A stretch of DNA of 64,000 bases from positions 15,235,856 through 15,299,855 of the forward strand of contig NC_135246.1 in the NCBI RefSeq assembly GCF_947623445.1, in the 5' to 3' direction. Position numbers and translations under genes: made by a program. Under the pieces are notes generated by a model, which was not told where the DNA came from, searched no databases, and saw nothing but the letters and a program-made list of their open reading frames with translations. Below are positions 52,401 through 62,096 of this stretch, one piece after another. The stretch's first letter is position 1; every line of letters starts with the position of its first letter. This DNA is from Clavelina lepadiformis (Eukaryota; Chordata; Ascidiacea; Aplousobranchia; Clavelinidae).

Positions 52401-55400
52401 AAATGCTCAATCATATTTGCAATATGGAGAATGCACTGATCAGTGCTTGGAAGGGGTATTTAACCAGATATGTTTTTTAGAGTTAGTTTTTATGACTTAC
52501 TAATAACTAGACTGTATTATTTGAAGTGCAATAAGTATTGTGCAGGGTGCATCCCATTGTTGTTCTTGTTTACGTTTGCTGTGGTGCTGTTTATTATGGT
52601 GCTAGCTTTGCTTTAGCGCTAATGTATAAGGTTTAATGTGTGCTAATGAAGATCATTTTGGTATATCTCAAATTTTTCACTCAAATAAAATAATCAATGT
52701 GGCGGATACTGTTTACTTACTATTTTTTAGATGAATCATTTGTGTGTAGTTAGCTTAAGTTTAATAATACAGTACTGTTAAATTTGAATACTTAATACTG
52801 CGGTGATCTTTTAAATATCATGCGTTTTAATGAAATGTATGTTTTAGGCAATGAAAATGAAAAATCTTGACCAAATTAATGTGTTTGCTGCTACAATGCA
52901 TAGCCACCTTCTAGGAAGAGGATTAACTCTAAAACATGTCAGGTATTTGACACCTTTGATAAAGTAAGGAAAATTTCTATTTTTGTAAGTTATGCGTTTA
53001 TTGCATTTCAGAAATGGCACCGAACTGTCACCCATATCAAAGGATTCGAGTTATGATTTCAATTATCAAGAATCGAGGTTGTTGTCTGAAGAGCGCATTT
53101 TGAAAGTTGGAGACAGTTTGCAAGTTGTTTGCAACTACAACTCACAAGATAAAACAGAAATTACCATGGCGAGTATTTGACAAAATGAGTGTATTGTTAA
53201 ATCAAGATCTTGTTAACTGAATTGCCTGGTTTTCGTTTTGATTTAACTGAGAATTTATTCGCTCCTTTTTTGCCTATATATATGTTTTTTTACAAAAAAA
53301 TGAAAAATAAAACTCTTATTGTTTTAATAGGGAGGACTTCCGACCACACGAGAAATGTGTTTAGTATTTGTCTATTTCTATCCCAAAATTCCATTAAACT
53401 TTTGTCAAACTTCACCAGAGTTTAATGAGTTTATGTCATATTTTGGCATTGAAAGTACTATGTAAGTTTGTGTTATTTCCAAATAATTTTATACGGATGC
53501 AAATTGACGATTTGATTTTGGTAATTTAATTTTTTCTAACATTTAATCAGGTTTTAAAAAAACTGTTCAACTTTTAAATTTTACCAAAAAGGTTAATTGG
53601 AGATGGTTCCGTATATGAAGATCTCGATGCCTTTCTTGTTCTTGAACCTTCGCAACTTGCAAATCAAACAGTTGCTGAAGTTATAAACTCTGTAAGTGTT
53701 CAACGTTGATGAAATTGTACACAGTTGTGTGATATTATACTTTTATTTCAGGCTCTTTTAGGGATGTATATTATGTGATATCAAATAACACTTTTTAACT
53801 AATTCCTCACATTAACTAAGAATAATTAAAAAAGTTTAACAGCACTTTGCTCTAAATATGGAAGAAGTTGTCAAAGATTAAAAAGTTGTATTGTCTTTTA
53901 GATGGAATGGAATGATGAGACTTCTGCAGAACTGAGTGAAGCAATGCGATATATATATAGAATAGAAAACTGTGTCGGGCCCCTTGGAAAACCACCACAG
54001 GTAATTTTATGTTTTAATGTGTTTTGCAGTCACGGTTTAAGCCCTGTTTAAATTTTGCCTATTAAAGCTGATGTTTAATGAATTTGGTTGCAATTTTTGT
54101 TTTGATTGATTTAAGGTTGAATGGTACCATCCTGCTCTATCTATTGATATTCCGTATGTAGAGGAAAATTTAACTTGCAATGAACCCAGTACTGGATGGC
54201 CCACATCCAATGAAGCCAGCCACTGTTTTGTGGACACCACCCCAGTTACAATTACAACTGAAGCCACAACTCCGTCGAACATTGTTATAACTCCAACTGA
54301 AGATTATCAACATAGTGCAGTGCTGGATAATGATGAGAAGTTTTGGATGTTTTGGAAGTTTAATGAAACACACATAACACTTGAGGTAAAAGAAAGTTTC
54401 AGGGTTAAAATCCAGTTTATTCAAATTTGAGAACATCGTCATTAGAGCTGTAAACTTCCTTATTAGTAAAACGTTTGCAAGAATAAAGAATTTTTAGTAA
54501 AAAGTGCTTGATATGGTGGGCGGTAAGTTTAATGAATTTAATCTGTTAAGGTTTATGGACAAACAACAGGATGGGTTGGTTTAGGAATATCCCCAAAAGG
54601 TGGCATGTCCAATTCAGATATTTTTGTTGGATGGGTGAAAGATGGAATAGCACATGGCACAGTAGGTCTAACCATCTGATTACTTTTCTCGCGCAAAAAG
54701 TTTAAAATGATGTAGAATGCAGTTGTTAAACATGAAATTGCAACTTACATATCTCCATGCCTATTTTTGTAATCTGTGATAGCAACTAAGTTTGTTTATC
54801 AACATAATCCTTGGGTCTTCTTCATTTTATGGTCTTTCTGTAAAAATCAAGATTAATGTAAAAATGTTACTTTTTTGTACAGGATCGCCATGGCTCAGAT
54901 GGAAATGGTTATCCTCCTAAAGATACTGAGCAAAATGTTGAATTGCTGGATGGAAGTGAATGTGACGGATGGACCATGATTAAGTTTCAAAGACAACTTG
55001 CTGCTTGTGAAGAATTTGATTTGGAAATATCTGTAAGACTTGTTACATACTAAACCATTTTTGAACAGGAATCTTGATACAAGGCATAATGCTTTTCTTT
55101 TTGAATTGCAGTTTATTTGTTTTCATTATAGTTCAGATTAGAGAGAGATTAATTCAGAAAATAAATGTACATTTCGTATTATCAGTTATGATTGTTATGA
55201 ATAAATACAGATACATGAATTTGTAGTTTTTAGAAGTTACGCATTATCTTTTCATCATTATTTAGGGAGATACTTTGAATATAATTTATGCATACGGAGA
55301 AAATGATCCTGAAAGTGAAGACTTGAAAGGACCAGATGATTATCATGGTGGGAACAGAGGTAACAAAAGTAGACAAAATCAATCTTTTCCAATGTTTTAT

Positions 55401-55929
55401 GGTATGTTATTCTGGCATGAATGGGAATTAAATTGTATGCATTCAGCACAAGTAATCTTGGCTGTCTGACTTGTAAAGTTTTGAGTGTCATGGTTGTGAA
55501 AACAGTGGTGCAGAGTCTCAACTCTACAGTATGGTTATACTTAAACTATGGATCTGTCTTTTGTCCACCTAGTTCTACGTTACTATATTTCTGAGATTTT
55601 GTGTTCAAATAGGTGCCAAAAATTTAACCTTAGTCGGTGCATCAAAAGCGGGAGAAGTCATGCTACTAGACGAAGAAAATCATTTATCAATTGTTATTCG
55701 TAACGGTGCTCCAGTATGTGTTGACCCAAATGTTGAGTTACCAACATCGGTCGACGCCAGCTTGTGTGGCAGCGATGGCGCCTCGCCGATTGCTGCCACA
55801 ACGACTCAGCCAAGTGTCGGTGATGATGAAACTACCACTGGGAGTGCTTCAATGCCACGACTATCTTGGGCTGTATCATTTATGTCATTGGTATCACTGT
55901 TCAACGGCTTCAGGAATAGCTTGGCTTAG
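40470..55929 (+). CDS. giant MOXD1/DBH-like copper monooxygenase with three tandem catalytic modules, 47 exons
   Basis: One continuous frame of 47 exons encodes about 2120 residues. Exon 1 (40470-40625) gives a signal peptide (MADCWPVVFAFLVGSIVA) and the first DOMON strand (FWKFNDTHITFE). Three 615-residue modules follow (residues 53-667, 668-1282, 1283-1897), then 223 residues of a fourth DOMON and tail (exons 54551-54661, 54883-55032, 55266-55359, 55613-55929). Each module keeps the ligands known from PHM/DBH: HH at 245/246, His 318 (ETHYDN), HxH at 401/403 (TMHSHLLGRG) and Met 476 (TREMC), repeated at +615 and +1230. Text such as HVHHILVYQC, GTELSPIS and DFNYQES is closest to vertebrate MOXD1. 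Expected chemistry is ascorbate-dependent hydroxylation of an unknown substrate in the secretory pathway or outside the cell. Only exon 1 has a signal peptide, and no start lies before modules 2 and 3, so one transcript is the simplest reading. The C-terminal stretch (WAVSFMSLVSLFNGF) may be a GPI signal or weak anchor. Confidence 0.85.
41340..41513. repeat. dispersed repeat end in intron 1, shared with 57195-57275
   Basis: The stretch 'ttgccaagtattggtactgttacc...ggtactttcaaagtacccactaaccacctctg' has a diverged copy at about 57197-57272 ('ttggcaagtactggtaggcctac...ggtatcaaagtatcgactgccctcctctg'). Read on the other strand the end is CAGAGGTGGTTAGTGGGTAC, like the ends of some hAT elements. The opposite end was not found with confidence. 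Confidence 0.4.
42142..46132 (+). repeat. module 1 of the tandem monooxygenase gene (exons 2-15)
   Basis: Exons: 42142-42252, 42511-42660, 42761-42854, 43190-43371, 43493-43570, 43654-43758, 43839-43941, 44031-44200, 44588-44682, 44752-44908 (GC donor), 45078-45208, 45339-45438, 45649-45747 and 45863-46132. The first of these (VYARTRGWIGIGISPNGG) is clearly diverged from its counterparts in later modules, whereas from 42511 on the DNA is nearly identical to modules 2 and 3, introns included. The acceptor before 42511 (attaacaaag) is weak and unlike the 'ttttttgtgtag' of the other modules. The last exon carries the end of the enzyme domain, a Thr-rich linker (TTPVTITTEATTPSN) and the first strand of the next DOMON. 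Confidence 0.85.
46299..50250 (+). repeat. module 2 of the tandem monooxygenase gene (exons 16-29)
   Basis: Exons: 46299-46409, 46645-46794, 46878-46971, 47308-47489, 47611-47688, 47772-47876, 47957-48059, 48149-48318, 48706-48800, 48870-49026 (GC donor), 49196-49326, 49457-49556, 49767-49865 and 49981-50250. From the fifth to the last exon of each module the offset to module 1 is exactly 4118 bases throughout, so introns differ only by substitutions there. The introns after its exons 46645-46794 and 46878-46971 carry module-2-specific sequence. DOMON text: VYGQTTGWVGLGISPKGG. All copper ligands are retained. Confidence 0.87.
50416..54385 (+). repeat. module 3 of the tandem monooxygenase gene (exons 30-43)
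   Basis: Exons: 50416-50526, 50762-50911, 51012-51105, 51445-51626, 51748-51825, 51909-52013, 52094-52196, 52286-52455, 52848-52942, 53012-53168 (GC donor), 53331-53461, 53592-53691, 53902-54000 and 54116-54385. The offset to module 2 is 4117-4142 bases, with small indels in introns. Differences from the other modules are few (for example DFQSC for DFESC, TSPEFNEF for TAPEYNEF). In exon 51012-51105 it reads DLKGPDDYHG, as in the fourth unit, where modules 1 and 2 read DLNKSDDYHG. Confidence 0.87.
54551..55929 (+). repeat. fourth, truncated unit: DOMON plus unique tail (exons 44-47)
   Basis: Exons 54551-54661 and 54883-55032 match the DOMON exons of modules 2 and 3 closely. Homology stops about 11 bases into the following intron. 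Exon 55266-55359 is an older, diverged counterpart of the next DOMON exon (GDTLNIIYAYGENDPESEDL). The last exon 55613-55929 starts like the following enzyme exon (GAKNLTLVGASKAGEVMLLD against GVKSMYLLDVAKSDEIMFPE), then changes to a Thr/Ser-rich stretch (ATTTQPSVGDDETTTGSAS) and a hydrophobic end. No catalytic domain follows, so the protein ends with a free DOMON and a possible membrane-attachment signal. Confidence 0.8.
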
Positions 55930-57379
55930 GCTGTCTTTTGCATTGTAGCTGTGCCTGAGTTTTGATCGTGCACTGTCTGTCGTGTGTTTAATTTTAGCTA
56001 AAGTCTTGCATTTTTACTACAGTACCATTATCATTATTTCTGATGTTAATTATTAGAAAATTATCACCATAATTACCAATTCATTTCATGCGATAATACA
56101 TTTACATTCTTGCTCTGCCTGTGGTTTATGATGTTTGTTGAATAGAACTCCATGATGGTTAAACAAGGATATCTTCGTCAGCAGGATTAAAGAGGGTTTC
56201 CCAAGGCTACTGACTTTAGTTTTTGGTTTGGACATTGTTTGTCAAAAGTGTAGCCAAACAAGGTTTTGATAGTTTTTGTGAAATGTTTAGACAAACTAAT
56301 GAGTAAAAACGATCAGGTACAATCCGCGGTTGTTCACCATTTAGGAAAATTGAGAGGAAAACGAAGATCATTGCAACCGTCGGATTTTAGCACACAAATG
56401 TGAATAGTTTACTCCTTATTATTTAAAGCTGAAATAAGTCCGATTTGGACGTGAATCATTGACATTATGCAAGACTAGATCTTCCCAGATCATCAGTGAC
56501 TGGAAAGTTTTATAAAATGCATCGAAAAACTGGCACGATAGGAAATTTAAGTTGCACATTACAGGTGATTATAAGCTTATACCCACTCCTTAGTGCATTT
56601 TAACCAGTGCAAGCTGAGAGTTAGCCATGAAGCACTGTGTTGTGTTGATACTTTAATTACTTATTGCCGATCATATTTAGTTTAAGGTTTATCTGGGAAA
56701 ACAATTGGTTTCTGCGTTCTTCTCATTCCTGCTGTCTCTAAGAAATAAAAAAGTTTTTTTTAACAATCAGCTATGCTGTTGATTTTAAATTTTCTGATAC
56801 TTTTATCAAGTGAGCATATGATAGGACTAATAAAAGACGTTGAAACACGTATCCAACGCTCAATTTATTTCAACATAATTATGGATGCAATAGCCGAGGT
56901 GTGCAGTACTGACTTACTATATCGCAGGAATTTTCCAATACCAATGCCGTCGCAACTTTTGGAAAAAAGTGCGAAATCTCTGAAGCGAATTTTTTTTTTA
57001 ATTAAAAATTATTTTATTCAAAGTTTTGAGGCTTTCAAAAGTAGTTTTGAAGGTTCTGAAGTATGTTTTTCAAATTTTTATTTAAATTAAACCTTAATGC
57101 CAAATTTTAGCATTTAGTCATTTTTCAAATTAAAAATATCTGTCAAATCTGCAAGGACTGCAGTCCATAGAGTGTAAATTGCATTTGGAGCAGCATCATT
57201 TTTTGGCAAGTACTGGTAGGCCTACTTTTACCTACGGTATCAAAGTATCGACTGCCCTCCTCTGGCCAATAGATACAGTTAAATTTGTAAGTTATTTCGG
57301 TATGCTTACACCTTATAGGCCTACAACGGTATCGTTAAGTTTGTAAGCAAGTAGGTATGTATAATCAATTAATCATTAT
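55930..57379. other. intergenic between convergent MOXD1-like and GPCR genes
   Basis: Both neighbours end here (one plus, one minus), so the stretch holds two 3' flanks. A 105-codon frame at 56773-57090 shows no domain. The repeat shared with 41340-41513 lies at about 57195-57275. Confidence 0.35.
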
Positions 57380-60225
57380 TCAAATGTGCTTTTGTTCAAA
57401 TGTGCACATTTTTTTGATTGATTGATTGTTTGATTGCATCAAACATTTCTGTACCTCATTGCTTGAGTGGGCATGACGAAAAAACAACAATCGCCGTACA
57501 GTATTGCGAAAGCTGCTATCAGATGCGCTATAGATTGCAACATTGGCCATGCTAAAAAAACAAACATCAGATAAACAGTTGTTCTCATAAAAATATACAA
57601 AGGAGTCAAACTTACTATTACCTGCTCCACATTGAAAAGAGAAAGCTTATCAGGAAGGGAGATCCCGGGCGTTCGTACTTCAGAATTCCAACCGCAAGCA
57701 ACAGGATACATAAACCAAGTGGAGCTATAACAAATTATTATAAGCTACTACATGGTATAGTGAAACTAACATGTCCCAATCTGTTTGATGAGTTACTTAA
57801 ATCGTTTTCAAGTTACTAAAGAATGCTTTCAGTACATGAGTTATAAGCAAATGGTTTTCTTACCGGTCGCAACCGTAAACCCGAGTTGTAATCGTATTAA
57901 AGTTGTAATAAGAGCCCTTTCTTTAGCCAAATTTTCTCGGGTTGAATTCCGTTTGCCCCTCAGTTTTTTCGATTGTTTGAAACGTCTGTGGACTAAACAT
58001 CCCGTGGTGATGGTTAGAAATGTCTGAAATATCATGTATGTACTTCACATTGTGGAAGGTTCTAACAATTGAATTAAGCGTTAACAATCCCAATAAAAAT
58101 CTATGGAAATCGATCAGTTGAAAGAATAAACAAAATTTTTTTTAATCAAACAGGACTTTCAACTGAAATCAATAAAATCGATATTTGTTTAATTTTTTGG
58201 GGAAATTAATTTATTCATCGCGAAGCATGTTTAGTCAAAAGCGACAAAAGTAACGATCAAGGAGACTAGAGCAATAGATTAGGCTTTTGTAACTCACCAT
58301 TACGAGATAGGGCACAAAAATGAAAAAAAAAGATGTTAAAAGCGGAAGTAACTTCTGGCTACTCCTCCCACGACGACTGTGTGATACAGTGGGAAGGTAG
58401 GTTAAGGCGTTATTAACATACATATATCCACCCAAGTCTGGCCACAAGACTACAATTAAATAAAATAGTTAAATAAAATAATTAAATAAAGTTAAAATTT
58501 TTATAACAAAAATTTTACAAAATCTTTTAAAAATTGGTGAAAAAATTGCAGACTCACAAGAGTTCCTACGATAAAAGTCACTCGGTCCTTTGCAAAACAG
58601 ATGACACAAAAGAAGTAGATTCAGCATTAATATTATTATTATAATATTATATAATATATTTTTTATTAAATATATTATTATTATTATATAAATTATTATA
58701 TTATCATTCAGCATTATTATTTTATTATTATTATTTACAAGCGATTAACAACCAGCACCAACCTTGGTGGTTGATAGAATCCATCTGGTTATTTTCAAAC
58801 AACTACATTTGGTTCTCACCTGGCGATAAGGCACCGAAAATAGAACACCCCCAAACAATTGAGAGATGGATGAAAACTGTTTTCAAACGCTGCTGCCGGT
58901 ACCAGAACGGCCATCTCACAGAGGTGAATCGCTGAATGCTCATGTAAAAGAGATGGTTTAAAGAGCAAAAGTAAGCGCACGCAAATGCCATTCCTGCAGC
59001 ATTGGAACGGACTGTATTATATGTTTTCTTCACCATCACTACAACGTCCGTAAGCGTAGAATCGAGAGACCAAAAAATATTGGGTACATAAACCGACACA
59101 GCGATAATTCCTAAACAAGTTAGGCTTTGTAAGTTGAGAGAATTATGTGTATTGTAGAAAGTTTGTATATCTTTGTATGCATGAACATTTGTTGTATATC
59201 TATACACTAGGTTAATTTCGGTAATTGAAACAAAATTTTAGGCAAATTTGGAAAGGTACGTAACACATAATGGGACATATTGGGCAGTTATTAAAAGTAT
59301 CTTAGGCCTACAACAACATCGCGATATTTTATTTACAAAATATATGAAGAATTTTGTAACATATTTCTGACTTAGCTGTAGGTCAGTAATACATCAATCA
59401 TCAGCATAAACTTAAGTGACTGGTCGATTAAATGATGAATAATATAATTTCAAAGCTTGCTCAGACAAACACTTTTCTTGTTTACGCAAAAGTATACGAA
59501 TATAGACTATCTCCTAAACATGAGCACTTAGAAATTATTTTGAAAAGCTAAACTGTGAAGAAAAATGCAATAAAACGAGGAAGGCACTTGGCATTACACT
59601 CTTATCTTATTAATCTTATTAGGCATACAGTTTTGCAAGATTTAAAAACTGTACAGGATATTTGATAACGTTACACGCACTTCACTTCGCCTATGGTATA
59701 ATTAAAATAACAAAGGGTTGTGCTTACCGATTATGCTGTTGGCCACTGCCAATGAAGCCCTAACATATTCTTGCCTTGTTCTTGGTTTCCTGGTGTATAC
59801 TGCTATAATAACTAGGGCATTGCCTAGCAAGCTAGCCAGGGAAAATAAGATCAGGATTGATAAAAACGCCTTTGCCAATGGCACGCTGTGAAGGAAGTTC
59901 AATAATTTATTATTAAATGGCACAAAATCAGAAAAAATATGTCAAACAATTTATGTCCTGAAACATTTTACAGATAGCTTTGCGCTTGTGACGACTGAGT
60001 AGTTTCTAGTAACTACGTAAGCCAATTCCTAAATATTAAAGTACGATTATAAACTTGGAAACAGAATTTGACCTATTTTAGAAGAATCTGAACTCACCTA
60101 CATGAATCACAATTTCTGAACGGAACAATATCACAGTTGTTGAAAAAATTTTGGCTAAAACAGTAAGCTGGCATCAAACTGTAAATATCATAAATGGGTA
60201 AACTCGTGTTTTGAATATACATCAT
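57380..60225 (-). CDS. divergent class A (rhodopsin-like) GPCR, 7 exons
   Basis: Seven minus-strand exons join in frame to 387 residues: 60225-60098, 59885-59728, 59110-58820, 58449-58298, 58023-57864, 57724-57622 and 57551-57380. The N-terminus is extracellular with an NTS sequon and several cysteines and no signal peptide. Span 1 is SILILFSLASLLGNALVIIA with the family GN; span 2 is SLAVANSIIGGIIAV, of the SLAVAD type; span 3 runs into SIQRFTSVRWPFW, so the (D/E)RY motif reads QRF. Later spans include TSFFFIFVPYLVM (5), TVATAPLGLCILLLA (6, without the usual CWxP Trp) and MANVAIYSASDSSFR (7), where NPxxY reads NVAIY. A basic third loop (QSKKLRGKRNSTREN) is typical. The Cys expected at the top of span 3 appears to be Ser. 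These changes suggest an unusual or constitutively active receptor. The ligand is unknown. Confidence 0.75.
58618..58740. repeat. AT-rich simple repeat (ATT/TA tracts) in a GPCR intron
   Basis: A run of 'attattattataatattatataatatat' type low-complexity sequence lies within the intron between GPCR exons 58820-59110 and 58298-58449. Open frames across it are artefacts. Confidence 0.8.
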
Positions 60226-62096
60226 AAACGCATTTGCTGTTCAATGCCGTTTTCCGTACGGCCTACCACAAATAAATGATACGACGACGAGATAGATTTT
60301 TCTGTTGTGAAAGATTATCATGACGTTCTGTACATCCTGGTAAACATTAAAGCCATTCCTTCGAAAATTACCCTCTTAAGGAAATATAATCTATTGATTT
60401 AAGTATTTTAGATTTGCTTTGACGTTAAGATGGAGAAGTACGTAGCTCGCCTAATGCTCGCAAAAGCTTTATTTAGCCTGTAGACTATTTGAGCTTGTGT
60501 GTTTGAATATAATCGCAGGTATAGTAGGCTGATTTAGAGAAGTCCATATAATTTTTTAAACTATATCTCTGGGGCAGTACATTTGTTACATTTCTCTCAC
60601 TGGGTCGTTACATTTGACAAATCGCAACGTTGCTGTTGATCCCTTTTCTAAACATGGCGTGTTTATTACAAGCGTTTTCACACCTGTCCATGGTGGCATT
60701 ATTCTCAAATTAAGGCGTTGTATGATACAGTCGACTTTCCTGTATATTCTTGGCTGCTTGTCATGTCATGTCTTTAAACAAGGATCGACGTAGCCATCAT
60801 GTCAAGACTGTGTAGATTCCTGGTAACCAATCGAGACTGGACATAACCGTCACAGGTTCACATTGTCACTAAACAAAACGTAACCATAAAAGCTAAAACT
60901 ATAATTCTTCAACAATTTCACTATTTAAAAATAATTTTCAGAGTTATTGGGCTTCCATTTTCAATGTGGCGCAAATACAATTGTCCTTCCAATCCACCAG
61001 CTTAAATTAAAACGCGCAAACTGTGCATTTATTGGACTTTGGGTTTAGTAATTGTGCACACTTCGTATACTTGTTACTGATGTTATTCCATGTTGGGCGC
61101 TTGATCAGGAAGGTTGTGGTAACTTTTATGGTGTATTTTCAGTTGTATCATGTCGAGTGCGTGGTTTGTTTGTCACAGTCGGGCGATACTTGTGAGTTTG
61201 ATTTGATTCTCATCTTGAGGCGCAACGTGGTATTGCTACGAAAAAGTACTGCTCAGTGACTGACTGTTACAGTGGAAGTATACTTGGATCAAAGCATTTG
61301 ACGTGACATTTACAGTTCCTCCCATCATGTGTATCTGTTGCCTGAAGCGTTGAACATGACATAACAAAACCTATTTATAAGCTATCAAAATGCACCGGTA
61401 TACGCCTATCTATATAGATTTTATCTATCCAAAAAAATTGTTAACAACTTTGACAAAAGTGAAGAAACGATTTTTACTTATGCAATAAAAATATTTGCTG
61501 AGATGTGTTTACTATGACGTCAATTGTTATTGCGCACAAGGTACGTTGTACTTGGCATAGCAGTCCCTCAAATATCACAAACTGCTTGATGAAAACAAGA
61601 TTGTGAATCATTTCCTTTTTCAAGGAACAAAGCGCACGTGATTTTGGGAAAAACAATTCACTGCAACCGCCAAATTTCACGAAAAGAAGAAATTCCTAGA
61701 AACCGTTCTTGATGACCTGTCAAGTTGAAGCCAAACCGGAAGCTATTCATGTAATCTTTCGGATGTCTGTTGTCATATGATATTGATATTTCTGTACCAA
61801 ATCCAAGCGCAGTATGAAGATAAGAATACCCATGAAGCAATGCGCGGAATGTAAATGGATAATTGTTCAGTTATTTCTCCCAATAGCTTTTCACAAGATA
61901 CTGTGACTGCAGCACCAACGCATGCTGGAGAGGTCAGGCGATTTAAAGGCAAATGGATTAGAGTGAAAAGCAGACATTAGACTAGAACAAATGGCAGAAA
62001 TTAACCTATAGATAGATTTTGTGAGAATATATGATTATTTTTGTAGTTACTTGTTTCGCATGTTGTAACCTACCTATACCGACTGGAAGTATAACT
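60226..62096. other. intergenic between divergent GPCR and second MOXD1-like gene
   Basis: The two flanking genes diverge from this stretch, so it should hold both promoters, but no defined element was recognised. Open frames (for example 61023-61259) show no domain. Confidence 0.35.

Noticed and set aside
42142-54385. Reading the three monooxygenase modules as three separate genes.
   Set aside because: Modules 2 and 3 have no signal-peptide exon or start, and the 270-bp exons run in frame from enzyme end into the next DOMON with proper donors.
45844-54442. Repeated minus-strand frames (for example 45844-46029, 49962-50147, 54037-54282, and 61-90-codon relatives) conserved across the array.
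   Set aside because: They are antisense shadows of the repeated coding exons, identical only because the DNA repeats.
56773-57090. A 105-codon plus-strand frame.
   Set aside because: AT-rich, no recognisable motif, lies in the shared 3' flank of two convergent genes.
58469-58714. An 81-codon Ile-rich frame suggesting a membrane peptide.
   Set aside because: It is a translation of an AT simple repeat inside a GPCR intron.
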